From: Sipunculus nudus
Taxonomy: Eukaryota > Annelida > Sipuncula > Golfingiida > Sipunculidae
Assembly: GCA_026874595.1 (NCBI GenBank)
Contig: CM049316.1
Span: 38,880,695-38,944,694, forward strand
DNA: 64,000 nt
Reading direction: 5' to 3'
Part shown: positions 31,830-43,807 of the stretch, piece by piece
Numbering within the stretch: the first letter of the stretch is position 1
Layout: each line of letters starts with the position of its first letter
The notes under the pieces: generated by a model
The model's database searches: none
Told to the model about the DNA's origin: nothing
Seen by the model: only the letters and a program-made list of their open reading frames with translations
Position numbers and translations under genes: made by a program

Positions 31830-32085
31830 GTGCCAGGCCTTTGCTTCTGGGTATGGGGCATGGGCAGTCGAGGGGTAAAACGCTCGGCTCTCTCCGCTGG
31901 CGATACGGGTTCAATCCCTGGAATTGCCATGAGTGACCCGTCCAAGGTTGGTGGTATTCAAGTGTCCTCCGATTTCCTCCAACTCTAAAAACTACCGAAC
32001 GCTACCATCCGAGCCATGGAGAGTGCTTCGTAATTATCATATCTAGTTGTAAAATCCATGTAAAAAAATTTAGATTATACAGTAG
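31830..32085 (+). mobile_element. tRNA-derived SINE copy
   Basis: The tRNA-like head GGGCAGTCGAGGGGTAAAAC is followed by CTCGGCTCTCTCCGCTGGCG and the B box GGGTTCAATCCC. A body with GTGTCCTCCGATTTCCTCC and CTACCGAACGCTACCATC follows, then a tail GTTGTAAAATCCATG with an A-rich end. The copy at 39955-40200 has the same parts in the same order. It is not a functional tRNA gene. Confidence 0.8.
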
Positions 32086-32944
32086 CAATTAAACTGATTT
32101 CTGTCTTGAAACAAAGTGGTGGTTGCCGACAGATTGCAGGCCCTCGGAAATATTATTAGTATTTGAACTATCACTGGATTTATGGAAAGCTAAGGAAAAG
32201 GACACACTTTCTATTATTCCCTACAGTTCAGGACCAAAAACGTGCACAGAGGAATTCTCCAATGCGGCAACCAACAATAATAATATAGAAGATAAATTCC
32301 TACACTCATGATACATTATTTTAAAAAATCACAGGGAAGATAATTTTGTTAATTATATTTAAATCGATTGATACACTACTCCATAGCGCATGGCACATTA
32401 TATACAAACATTAGATATTAGTGTACAAATATTCAAACTAATATGATAATATGACAAGTACACAAGGAAGAAATTGTATAAATTTAAGTAAATAAATATT
32501 GAGAAACAACTGAATTTTGGTGGATGTATGCGGTCTTTGAGTGGTTTCTGTTAATATTTTTGAGGCGGAAGAGGCAGAATAAGATGTTTTCAGATGAAGA
32601 GGGAAGAGCACAGTGAAACAAAGATGACCGAAATAATGAAATGTGCTAGATGATGGCAAAGAGAAACATGCAGGCAGACATTAATATCTTTGCCAGCTTT
32701 CATTTTACAGTAAATTAAAAAGATTTCTATAGTAATGCTACTTAATGTTTTATCACCATTTTTACTCTTCTCTATTTATAAACTATGAGGGATTCCTTGT
32801 AGGCTATGACAGACTTATGAAATATCAGAAACAGAATTTCTGGCTTGCCGGTATAATTACGTCAAATTCCATGTTTAAAAGGCACGGCAAACACCTGCAC
32901 AGCTCCCATTGAATTTTTGGATTACAAATTTAATATTCCCTTCA
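32086..32944. other. Intergenic, no feature recognised
   Basis: AT-rich DNA. ORFs here are short and unsupported. Confidence 0.4.
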
Positions 32945-33145
32945 TTTATGTTGTTGCCTCCGCTATTTGGGTATGCGTTCATTTCCCACTCGTGTGTTTG
33001 TGTGTGTGTGTGTGATTTGTTCACAACATTTTGGAAATGGGCCAATGAAGAATTGAACAGATTTTGGTGTGGTCCCGGCACATGATCCGGATCCAGGAAC
33101 ATCATCAAGGAACATTCAGAAATGTACAGTCACTTAAGCAGGAAT
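32945..33145 (-). repeat. Dispersed repeat, copy 1 (partner 48600-48845)
   Basis: Shared words in the same order: TATGCGTTCATT, TTGTTCACAACA or TTGTTGACAACA, CCAATGAAGAATTGAACAGA or CCAATAGGGAATCGATTAGA, GGCACATGATCCGGATCCAG, GTC/ATCATCAAG and TACAG(T/C)CACTTA. This copy contains a (GT)n tract at about 32992-33015. Strand is arbitrary. Confidence 0.8.
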
Positions 33146-34925
33146 AAACCTGGGAAAATGGAACGAGTGAGTGAATGGTCCAGAACTGCAATCACAGGAT
33201 GCCGATATCTAGCTTATTGCCAGGTTTCAGTTTAATGAAACAGCTGGTGTATGAAACATGCTACCTTAATAGAGTAAACGTGACATACACAATAAATAAA
33301 GTAAAACTTAAACATATGGTCTGCATGACACATTGTATTGTAATGAATGTTCTATTATAAGCTGGCCTCTGTGAATTTCACTGAATAAGCCACCAAATTT
33401 GTTCCCATATAAAGTGACTTTGATCCACGGCCTGAATAATCGGTCATGTGCCTGAATATTGGACCGCATACAGCAAGTAATGTTATGGCATTTCATTCCT
33501 ATTAGAATTATTAAAATAAAAGGGTTGCATTAATAGACCTCTGAACCAGCTCCACCGGCAGAAGATTATTATCCAAATCATCCCCATTTTCAAATATTGT
33601 TTCCACAAGACACACTGAGTTTAATAATTTGCACATTTCTGTCAGATGTCACGGCCGGTGGCAGTTCCTTGTAGAAGAAAGATGTACTCAAATGCATAAA
33701 AGGCCCAGGATCATCCTTACTTCCGATTCAACTGCTTCCGATTCAACTTCAAGTTTAAATACTTGCCTTAAAGATTCCATCCACGCAAGGGTACATCCAG
33801 ACATGTCTGAGGCATTTTCTAAAAAATAAACAGACAGACAGAATATTGGGAGATAGATGTAAAAAAATTGAAGGGCATCAATGGGCTTCTTGAATATCGT
33901 CCAGTAACGTCCGATGGGGGTGGGGGCGCCGGGGGGGGGGGGGGGGGTAGGGGTTGCTTGGCCATTGCATTCACCTAAATCTCATGTCTTTGTATCATAG
34001 TACCGCAATTCAGTTTAGAGGAAAACTCTTTCTCTGCAAAACTAATGCCAGAGAGACAAGAGGTTGTATGTAAAAAACATTCTATTGATGAACTATACAA
34101 TTATAGAACTGTATAACTAAAAAACACCCGCAGGTTTAATTTTGGAGGTACTGTTGTACCTGATACTAGCTTCCGTTTTTGTTGGACCCAACGTCTCCTG
34201 TAAATTAACATCAATTGCTGAGAGCTGTGTTTTCATGGATAAAGTGATCGGCATATTTTCTAATATGCTTAAGATAAAGTCAGCCCTCATATTTAGTTAG
34301 CTTTGTTAATAAAGCACTGAAGAAGCGGAAATAGAGGGGGCCATAGGGTCCGGATCCCCCCCCCCCAAGCCGCCGTAACCTTTTTTAAAGGGTTTCATTC
34401 CATTTTTATTGGCCCCATTTCGGACCTGGAGACCGTTTTTCTAGGATTTATCATTAGTCCTCCTGGACTGGACACCTCCTTTTAATAAATATTTGATCCG
34501 TCCCTGCACTTGTAGGACCGTACCTGACTCCAGGCTGCGCGCTCATGGGAGGCCGTTAATTGATTGGCAGTACACTCAGAAGTTAAGTTCTAGTTTCAAA
34601 TGTATCGGTCTCCTTGAGTTTGCTGATATTGCCTGGGATATGGACGATGGACTTTTCGAGTCTTTTCTTCGTGAGAACCCTACTTCATTTGATCATAAGT
34701 GTTGATTCTTTTCTGTTATTTCATATCTTGTTTTACTTTTTGTTTTACCCAAACAACTTCTGCGGCGCCATTTAAGCCCATTTCCCACAAACACTGATTG
34801 TTAGCTTTTCCAACACATGTCGGTAACTCGGGACAATTCGTCATACGCCTAACTAGACGTGATGGCCATAGATTAGTGTTTTCTTGAAAAATGGCGATTA
34901 TTGTTAAACATTGAAAAGCAGTTTA
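33146..34925. other. Intergenic; G run 33929-33947
   Basis: The G-rich stretch at 33915-33960 and the C run at about 34357-34367 resemble the homopolymers near MITE ends elsewhere in the window, but no element boundaries can be drawn. No gene recognised. Confidence 0.45.
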
Positions 34926-36650
34926 TAGCTCACCTGACTGTAAGTCATCTGAGCTATTGCGATCACCCTTTGTCCGGCGTCCGTCCGGCCGTCCGCCCGT
35001 TAACAGGGCAATAATCGTAAGCGTTAAACTTAGAAACTTCTAACTGTACATCCAGGGGGGTCCTGGGCAGAACTCCTTGGAAACCCGAAATTAGGTCATG
35101 GTGACCTATATTTTGTGACCTACGGGCCGAAAACATGATTTTTATCAACGAGACAGTCAGACGGGGCACAAATTGTATATCAGTAAGGCCAAGAATCCTC
35201 CAACGTGACATTTAGGGAGGTCCAAGACAAATCTCCTTGGAAACCCGAAAATAGGTAACCTATATTTTGTGACCTACCGGCCGAAAACAAGATTTCCATC
35301 ACCCTGAATGTCAGATGGGGACAAATAGTATATGTGAGGCCTAGAATCTTCTAACACAATATCCTGGGACTTTCCTAGCAAATGTCCTTGGAAACCTCAA
35401 ATTAGGTCATTGTGACCTATTTTTGTGACCTATGGCCAAAAACATGATTTTAAGCACCCAGACAGTCAGATGAGGCACAAATTGTATCCTTTAGGCCTAG
35501 AATCCTCCAATGTGATATTTAGGGAGGTTCTAGACAAATGTCCTTGGAAACCTGAAATTAGGTCACTGTGACCTATATTCTGCGACCTATAGGAAAAAGA
35601 TATCGTATGAACACCCTGAATGTCATATGGCGACAAATTGTATCTGTTAGGCCTAGAATCTTCTTGAACAAGTTCCTGGTAGGCTCTAGGCAAATCTCCT
35701 TGGAAACCTTAAATTAGGTCATGGTGACCTATATTTTGTGACCTACGAGACACAAACCTGATTTTGAGCACCCTGAAAGTAAGATGGGCTTAAACAGGCC
35801 TGCAGGCCGAAAACAGGATTTTTAACACCCAAAAAATTGGGCAAGGCATACATTGTATTTGTTAAGCCTAGAATCTTCTAATGTAAAATTCTGAGATTTT
35901 CTTGGCAAATGCCTGTGGAAAACTGAAATTAGGTCACCATGACCTATATTTTGCGACCTTTAGGAAAAGAAGTCATAAGCACCCAGACAGTCAGTCAGGG
36001 CACACATTGTATCCGTTAGGCTTAGAATATTCTATTGTAACATTGTGAGACGTCCTTGGCCAATATCCTATGAAAACTGAAATTAGGTCCCCATGACCTA
36101 CATTTTGCAACCTGTCAGAAAAGATGTCATATAAGCAAGCAGACAGTCAGACAGGGCACAAATTGCCCTAAGTCTAAGTCAAGTGTCCTTGGGAACCTGA
36201 AATAAGGTCATGATGACCTGTACTGTGTGACCTATGGGCTGAAAAATGGTTTTGAGCACCCAGACAGACAAGGCAAAAATTGTATCCATTAGCCCTAGAC
36301 TCTTCTAAAATGACATTAAGGGAAATCCTTGGCAATTCTCCTTGGAAACCTGAAATTGGATCATGGTGACCTATATTCTGCTAGCTATGGACCAGGAACA
36401 TTATTTTGAGCACCCAGACAGACAGGGTACAAATTGTATCCGTTTTCCTTGGAACCCTCTATTGTGAAATCCAGGGGGGTCCTGGGCAGGTCTCCTATGA
36501 AACCTGTAATTTATATTTTCTGTCCATTTTTTTCAGTACAGTAACTTTAGCCATATGCTATTCTCACAGGCAATATATAACATTAATAAAAAATGAGCAC
36601 CCAGCCAAAATTAGCTGAGCGACATGGCCCATGGGCCACTTGTTTAGTAG
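34926..36650 (-). mobile_element. Non-autonomous element B (GGCCCATGGGCC family) with ~155-bp internal repeats
   Basis: Read on the minus strand it starts AAACAAGTGGCCCATGGGCC then ATGTCGCTCAGCTAA (36650 backwards). It ends with CGGACGGCCGGACGGACGCC, GGACAAAGGGTG and a hairpin at 34926-34956, so both ends match element A. The interior differs: about nine units of roughly 120-215 bp carrying GAAATTAGGTCATGGTGACC, TATATTTTGTGACCTA and CACCCAGACAGTCAGA. The interior seems to have been replaced between family members while the termini were kept. No ORF of note. Confidence 0.85.
35093..36372. promoter_or_regulatory. Array of AGGTCAnnnTGACCT palindromes (oestrogen-response-element consensus)
   Basis: Six perfect 15-bp sites of the form AGGTCA-3-TGACCT lie at 35093-35107, 35404-35418, 35560-35574, 35716-35730, 35931-35945 and 36205-36219. 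A one-mismatch site is at 36085-36099, with decayed versions near 35252 and 36358. Most are followed about 7-8 bp later by an extra TGACCT half-site. AGGTCAnnnTGACCT is the established consensus for steroid-type nuclear receptors of the oestrogen-receptor group. Whether any receptor binds here is inference. Confidence 0.75.
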
Positions 36651-37922
36651 GACCTCTCGTACGCTGCTACAATCTGTGATTGAACGCGCTAATTTCGTAT
36701 GAAATCTCATTACTGCTTTGTCTCTAGTTGGTATCTTACCTAGTCGGTTAGAATTTTCGTATAAAACGTGGAAGGGGATAACCTCAAATATTTCTTTATT
36801 TTTGTAAACGTATGAGGAATATTTTTTTGTCAATAACTGTCATTAATTACTTATGTAGGAACAGGGCGGTTTTTTTTATTATTCTGTTAAAAATTAATTT
36901 TTTCTAATAATGATTTAACCCAGCTCTGGCATTTCGTGCTTTGTGGGCTTCATGTATACCGATTTAAATCCAATTTGTGTACGGCCCTCCATCAACACAT
37001 GTTTACTTGTAAAACTGTCTTTTTTTAATTCAATAGCTTGTACCCGGAGGGAATAAGACTGTGCCGTCAGGGCAAAACACCAGAGCTGATCGAGAGGCCT
37101 GGTTTGTTTTCTCTGTCTTAGATAAAGCAATACATTTTCACTTTATCTAGGAATATGTTAAGGGTTAGACAGAGTGTCGTTCTTGAGATACACGTATAAA
37201 TAGAAATCTGCAATCTAACGAATGCAAGCCTCCGCCATGCGGGGGTGCTCCCAAAGCCGTGTTTGCACTAACCTGTTCACCTATATTCCTTGTTGCATTC
37301 GTGCCTGTATATGTCAATATTTCTTGATAATAATGACGACAGGTTTAGCAAATGTGATAGAAAAGGGGTATTGCTGATGAAGTAAAGCTCAAGTACATTT
37401 AACAACACAATAAAAATGAATTTTAATCTCAAAGTGATTCATATATAACAAAGTTACGGGTGTAAGACACCAGACGCATGATGGCATATGATTTTATTAA
37501 GCCTGGAGTCCTGTGGAGGCCATGTTCGGCTTGGTCTTTCGATCAGTACTTGAGCCAGGCATGTATATTTCCATCATTTTCAGGCTGCTCAGAACAACAG
37601 CTGTATGGTGTCCGGTTTGACCTTGAATAGCGAATTGAATAAATAAAACAATGGGGTTTTCCTTGGACTCCCCAATGGAGTCTCAAGATTTACATTATCT
37701 GTAATTATAATTCCATGTGGAACTCCTCTCTTGTCACTCTGTCATGTTGGTATTATAACAGGGGATGTGTTTTCGATGAATTGTTTATAACAGTTCTGAA
37801 AATGTATTTGATGCCAGTCAAGTGTTATTTATCTTCACACGCGTTCCTGCCTCTCTCATCTCTCTGTCCCTGTTTCTCTCTGTCTGTCTGTCTGTCTATC
37901 TGTCTGTCTGTCTCTCTCTGTG

Positions 37923-37959
<37 letters not shown>

Positions 37960-38859
37960 GTTTTTTTTTCTCTCCCTCTCTCTTTCTAAAAAATAAAATC
38001 CCTCCCCTGTTATACCCCTCAAGAATACTCAATGAGTGACTAAACCTATCGATTAATAGCACACTTATGACTGGAAGTATTAAAATAATTAATTTGTTTA
38101 ATTTGCGATTATTCAAATTAGAATAAACAGCAGTTTATATGAAATTCCCATTATAAATGTTATATCAAAAGGACCTTCATAAAGGGAATGTAAATATATC
38201 TAAGTGTTCATTGCAAAGAAACATCCGTATGCTTAAGCACTGCTTTTGTTATAAAAGTACCTGTTATAAAAGTTTGTAGCGGAAACTACAAAGCATCTGT
38301 ATGGCTATCGTCTGGATGCACCTAAGACATAAGCTAAATTATCTGCCTCTTTGTCACATTTTTATATTAACTGCTTCGTTGCATTTATTCTTGGCCCAAG
38401 ACGGTATTACCTGCTTGTAACGAATGTTGCCAGGGGATCCAACATGGGAATTATTTACATGGAAATCGTGGTCATAGGATTTACATGGTGCATGGTCTTC
38501 ATTCATTTTGTCAAAATTAATTATTTTTGTAGCTTCTCTGCCTGTTATAACTGTTTTACAGCTTAATATATTTTAATAGTTTTCTTTCGATTATTTCCAA
38601 GTAATTTCCGGTGACCAGCGGACTGCTGAATTCCCTAGAGGGTACATAAAGAGTTCCATTAATATGTTTATTATCTCGAGCTATTAGTTCATTTTACCTG
38701 AATATAAACGTTTCCAAACAAAGCTCTCCCGGCACGCAGACTAACTAACTCAAATTCACCTGTCTGATACATTGTTATGTTCTGTTCTGTTACCCATAAC
38801 AAGACCAGTACTTGCGCATGCGCGACAACTCACAAACAAGGGGACACAAGAAAAAAAAA
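36651..38859. other. Intergenic; (CT)/(TCTG) microsatellite 37849-37987
   Basis: A pyrimidine microsatellite of CT and TCTG units lies at 37849-37987. At about 37196-37238, GAAATCTGCAATCTAACG then AATGCAAGCCTCCGCCA matches, inverted, the stretch near 48862-48910, a second dispersed repeat end. No gene recognised. Confidence 0.55.
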
Positions 38860-39125
38860 AAACAGAAGAAACACCAGTTGGAAGCCTGATTTGTAAAATT
38901 GTGCTGCACGGCTTCCAGGTGGGTGCGCGCTACGTTTATGTTTTGCGCTATTGCTCGCTCTCGGTGCAAGCTTATTTGCACTTGTGAACAGGAGCAATCA
39001 ATCACTCTTAGAATTAAATATTGAAAAATATCATAATATTCGCATATATAGAATATTAAACGTACCTGGTATGTGAACAGGTTCTTTTAACTATCCTGGA
39101 TACGCCCTTGTTTGGAATAGTTCCA
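38860..39125 (+). repeat. Dispersed repeat (partner 43480-43720)
   Basis: Shared ordered words with 43480-43720: GAAGAAACACCAGTTGGAAGC against GAAGAAATATCAGTCGGAAG, CACGGCTTCC against TACGGCTGCTTC, GTGCGCGCTACGTTTATGTT against GTGCGCGCTATGTTTATGTT, AAATATCATAATAT, and CCTGGTATG or CCTGGTGTTGGAATAG. About 230 bp. Part of it also appears at 28525-28600. Confidence 0.7.
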
Positions 39126-39954
39126 TTGGTGCTTCTCCAACATAATGCAACAAAGCAGTAATAACAACAACTGATAGAAAACATGTCGAAGGAAGCCCAT
39201 TAAATCCTCATCTATCTCCCGAAAATAAGAGTTTCATCGGGATGTTAGAGCTGTTGGCGCTTGAGGAGGTCCTGTCTGTTTTATCAACTATTTATCAAAC
39301 AGTAAGAGTGGGTTAAGTGATGTACTGTACAACCCTTAATCTGCGGGTGCGTACTGTATGTCTAGAGGAAATATTCATACCTAAACCTTTAATAAACACG
39401 TTTAATACATACATCTCACACACAAATTTAAAACATGATCTAAAAAATGCTACATTTTTTTGTTAAGCCTAATTTAACCACACATACAAAGAAAGACAGT
39501 TTAATCTATCGGTATTTGATTTTCATATCACAGAGTGATTTTTACAAGCCGGTGGAGCCATTTTCCATATTGAACATTAATGATTTTACCATTGCTGTCC
39601 AAACAAGTTTATTTTGTTACAAGAAAAAATTAATTCATAGTAATTTTAGTAACAATAGTAAGAAATTAGTTTCTTTTACATTTTGAATTGAACAGAATGT
39701 TTATATAGGTTACTCAATGTTCAATGGACGATATAAGGACAGGTTTTTGTTTGGCACTGTGCTAGTTTCATAAACTAGTAACAATTAATTTGTCTTACTG
39801 TGATTTGTTTTAATTTCTGCGTAATTGAATATTCGTTTAAAATTCTAAATAGACATTAGGGTAAAATAAATATGTACACATTATAACTCTTTCATGTACA
39901 CCGTCCGCGCACCTGCGCATCGCTTAATGACGTCGAATTTCAAACCAAAAGGGT
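39126..39954. other. Intergenic, no feature recognised
   Basis: AT-rich DNA; short ORFs only. Confidence 0.4.
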
Positions 39955-40200
39955 TAAGTTTGGGGGCTGGACAGGCGTGAGGTAAAACGCTCGACTCTTT
40001 CCCTGGCGACCCGGGTTCGATCCCCGGTGTGACTATGAGGGCGGGTTGCAGTTGCCCATCAAAGGCCAGTGGTTTTCTCCGGGTTCCCTGGTTTCCTCCA
40101 CCTCTGGACACCGCCGAACGCCATCGACTGAGCTATGGTGAGTGCCTAGATAAGTTGTAAAAAATTTGTATACTTCATTTAAAATAAACAAGTTTATAAT
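39955..40200 (+). mobile_element. tRNA-derived SINE copy
   Basis: Head GCTGGACAGGCGTGAGGTAA then AACGCTCGACTC, a strong B box GGGTTCGATCCCC at about 40014, body GGTTTTCTCCGGGTTCCCTG and CACCGCCGAACGCCATCG, and tail GTTGTAAAAAATTTG with A-rich end. Same architecture as 31830-32085. The minus-strand ORF across it is an artefact. Confidence 0.82.
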
Positions 40201-40696
40201 AAGGCCTCAGTCAGACAAACAACACTTTTCTCAGTATGCGTCATGTTACCCTGATAATCTGTCCGTGTCCAATTCGTAAAGTGTCAAGAGTTAAATTGCA
40301 TGTGTCCATTAATGCTTGATAGTATACTAGGTTTATCTGCCTTCCAGTAAAAATGACTCACATCAATATACCTCCGATCAGCTGGAAAAAGCATGAATTC
40401 TTAGTGCTGACAACATTATAAGTGTGTTCGCACCAACGTTAAGAAAAACAGTGGTTAGACATGGCATATGTCGCTTTGTATTTTCGCTGCCAGATTTACT
40501 AGCAATTGGTAGACTGGTAGTTGTGACACCTGTCGGTGGGGAGACATGAACGTACATATATCGTGCGTATGATTATGTGCCGATTTCCCCAGCTAAGGGT
40601 CGGCTTACCGCTGCTCCTTGATTGAATTACCCAAAGACGCAACCATTGGTGTTTACATATCAAAAGCACCAAAACAAACAGTGCTTTACAAATAAG
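40201..40696. other. Intergenic, no feature recognised
   Basis: AT-rich DNA; nothing supported. Confidence 0.4.
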
Positions 40697-40885
40697 GTGG
40701 TGGATCCAGGATTTAGGAAAGGAGGGGTCGAACCAAGGAGGACTATAGTGACAAAATCTACAAAAAGATCCCAAGGTCCAGAAATGGTGGAGACCACGCG
40801 ACAAAAATGTGTCTGAAACCCTAAAAAGGCTGCGACAACTGAAAAGGGGGGTTGGACCGCACCCACTTAACCCCTTCTAACCGCT
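40697..40885 (+). repeat. Small dispersed element, copy 1 (partner 59640-59825)
   Basis: Both copies read, in order: GGAT(C/G) ... AGGAAA(A)GGAGGGGTC, AGTGACAAAA, AAGGTCCAGAAA, TG(T/G)TCTGAAACCCT, GCTGCGACAACTGAAAA or GCGGCGGCTGAAAA, GGGGG and an ACCCC-type end. The head GTGGATCCAGGATTTAGGAA with a C-rich far end suggests a MITE, but I cannot place the target duplication. Confidence 0.65.
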
Positions 40886-42204
40886 TCTGAAATAAACGGT
40901 ATTCTTAAACTGTTAATTAAAGAACGTACTTCGCAGTCTATCCTATATGATGGTCATAATGCTCATCATTTCAAACAGGATGACGTGCATTTAAATCTAC
41001 CATTCCTTTCCCTTATATTTTGGTGGAATCCTTCCTGTAATAATATACATTTGTGAAAGATTGTAAGTGGTAACCCTAGTAACCGATTATTCCCGTGCCT
41101 CAGCGATCCGCAAACACCCTTTCCATAAAATGTCGATGACATTATACAATGCCTTTGCTACAAGGCTGATCTAATCCTGTTCCACGTTTTTTTTTATTCC
41201 GAAAAAAAAAAATACGGGTTTCTTATCTAAAATTATGACATTTATTTCATGCTTTGGTTCGAATGTTCCTCGGAGCTGAACTTGAAACTGCAATTTAAAA
41301 ACTAATCGCATTTTTTTAGTGAAGTTGATTATAATAAGCAATATTTTTTTCTTAATCAGTACTTGAGAATTGCAAATTTATTTGAAGATGGAACGTTTTA
41401 GCTTTCCATTTAAATGCAAATGTAACATTTACAAAATGCAAATGCAGTTACGAAAGGGCTGATGAAAGGGCTGTTAAAAGATCCCAAAACCAAAACCTTT
41501 GTCATGTTGTCGTAAACATGCATTACTACAAGGAGTGGTATAACGTGAAAACTAAGTGATAGAGAACCACTGTATACTATGCAGGGTAATATGTATCAAC
41601 CTCTACTGAATTAATCGGCTTTGCTCTGTAAAAAATTGAAACGCTTAAGGCATGCTAAACTGATTTTGCCTTCATATTTTCATGAACATTTTATGACCAT
41701 CAAATGAATTGATCATTCTATAATGCATTAGCGAGTCCTGTAAAAGAGCGCCCTCTGATATTAAAACGGGCTCTTTGGAAAGAACAAGTAAAATTATCGT
41801 AAAATTATCTTCTGAAGACACACAATGTCGTAAACAGCCAGTTGTGCTGAATCGACAAAGCCTGGCAAATATTGTTCCCATCAAGGTTTATTGGGATGTA
41901 TCACGCCGATGTGATACATTTAACAAAGAGAGAGTATGGCGTACTAACACCTTAGACTAGACGTAGACAACAATCGAAACTGTAAATAATAGGGACAATT
42001 AATATACAATACCCCTAAAAGCACCTGTGCAAGAGTTCCCCCCCCCCCCCCCCCATTCTAACGTCTGTATCCGCCCCTGCAGTAGACGAAGAAGTCTCGC
42101 AAGTTCGTGATGTCATCGGGGCATACTCTATACAGTGTTCTTGCAGCGTTACATTCTCTATTTTTCTTTTCCATTCTCGATCTCTCTCTGTCTCTCTCTG
42201 TCTC

Positions 42205-42262
<58 letters not shown>

Positions 42263-43082
42263 TCAATAAATCAATCCAGAAATCTCTGGATTCGTCTATA
42301 TTTTGTCATGACTATCGATCGTCTATGAATAATGAAGCACTGCTCATGTGTAAACTTCTAATATGTTGTCAAAAGAATGTTACATTTGCCTCTGCTGTTC
42401 AATGTTAATTTGAGCCAAATAAGCAAAACCCGCTTTGTTTTGGAGAGTCATACAGTTTCACCTTAATCGTCATGGACTTCTGTGTTTGTGTGCGATATAT
42501 CCTGCTGTCAATAGTGACGTTTGTAAAAGAATGACGTCACAACATGGCATCACTTCTTGTAGTTAAAAACATGTGAAATCGCTGAAATATAAGGAAGACT
42601 ATGCAGACTGGACAGGCCATAGGAGCAGGAGACATAGGTTACACAAAATTATTTTTTATACTTTCAAATTCACAATGATTGCCTGTCCAATGAAATATAA
42701 AAGGAACGTGCAGGTATTGTTTAGGAACCTTTTATGACCAGTCCAAGAATATGTTCCAATCCTTGATATATGCCTTATCACTGTCAACCGGTATTAAAGA
42801 ATAATTTTAATGTACATAAACATTTGCAAAAACATGTGTATTATCTGAGGCTTTTGTTTGATTTTGACTGTAAACATCAGTTTCCCAGAACGCGGATTTA
42901 CTAATTGCGGTTCACAAGTTTTATACGTTGTTATGTTTTTATAAACAAGTAATCTCAGTCAACTTGTTTCTGTTTACCATGACAATGCTGCAGGACAGGA
43001 AGTCCGATCTTTGGACTTCCGAACAATGAGATGGAACGTGAGGGAGATAATAGACTAAGGGACGTTAATAGTTGGTGGGGAT
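40886..43082. other. Intergenic; C run 42038-42054 and (CT)n 42178-42265
   Basis: A C run followed by CTGTATCCGCCCCTGCAGTAG may be an element end. A CT/TCTG microsatellite follows at 42178-42265. No gene recognised; short ORFs over the microsatellite are artefacts. Confidence 0.5.
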
Positions 43083-43330
43083 ATATAATCATCCCTCCTC
43101 CCTGATATTCAAAGATAAATATTTATATTGGAAATGAAATATATAAAAAAATTAGAATGATAGACTTTGGATCCATTCCTGAGCTTACTGTGAATTATTG
43201 TATGTCTAAAACTGGTTTAGAATTACCAGATACTGGAAACATAAAACATTTTTTAAACCGTATACTTAATTTTTATATATTTAAGATGTGTCACTCAAAA
43301 ATAAAGTGCATATATATATATATATATATT

Positions 43331-43376
<46 letters not shown>

Positions 43377-43471
43377 TTTATTTCGGTTGTCCCAAATTTT
43401 ATTACCCTCCCATGTATGCGACTCATCTCCCCCCCCCTCCCCCCACCCTTGAAAATAAATTGACGCCACTG
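43083..43471 (-). mobile_element. hAT-like MITE relative with a (TA)n foldback core
   Basis: The right end AATTGACGCCACTG is the same terminus as the element at 596, in inverse orientation, preceded by ACCCTTGAAAATA and C runs. The interior 43110-43300 resembles 56390-56590 (TTGGAAATGA, AATTAGAATGA, CTGGTTTAGA, CCGTATACTTAATT or CCCTATACTTAATT). At 43299-43382 AAATAAAGTGCATATA is mirrored by TATATGCACTTTATTT around a (TA)n tract, a long foldback. The left terminus is not clear, so no target duplication can be shown. Confidence 0.6.
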
Positions 43472-43479
43472 AAGATACA

Positions 43480-43720
43480 GAAGAAATATCAGTCGGAAGC
43501 TTAAACAATCTTGATATATGAAGTTGAGCGGTACGGCTGCTTCGTGGCGTGCGCGCTATGTTTATGTTAATGTCACTGTTCGTTCCCAGTGCAGGGTGGT
43601 TTGCCTCTTGTGTAAACGAGTAATAATCGCTTTAAAGAACAAATATCATAACATATTAAGATGATACACTATAATTTATGTATATGTAACATGCCTGGTG
43701 TTGGAATAGATCCCTTTAAT
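43480..43720 (+). repeat. Dispersed repeat (partner 38860-39125)
   Basis: See partner entry. It abuts the hAT-like end and precedes the miniature LTR element by about 90 bp. Confidence 0.7.
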
Positions 43721-43807
43721 AGTATATTCGGTGGCAATCGGAAGTCCAAAAAAGGCCTTGATCCCCATGGCTAGCTCCGTATTATTATAAATATGGCAAT
43801 GTATATG

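Noticed and set aside
37825-38116. Arg/Glu-rich ORFs near 37.9 kb and 42.1 kb
   Set aside because: Translations of CT/TCTG microsatellites.
39955-40111. A possible functional tRNA gene because of the strong B box GGGTTCGATCCCC
   Set aside because: No acceptor or anticodon stem pairing; the same head, body and tail recur at 31830, so it is a SINE.
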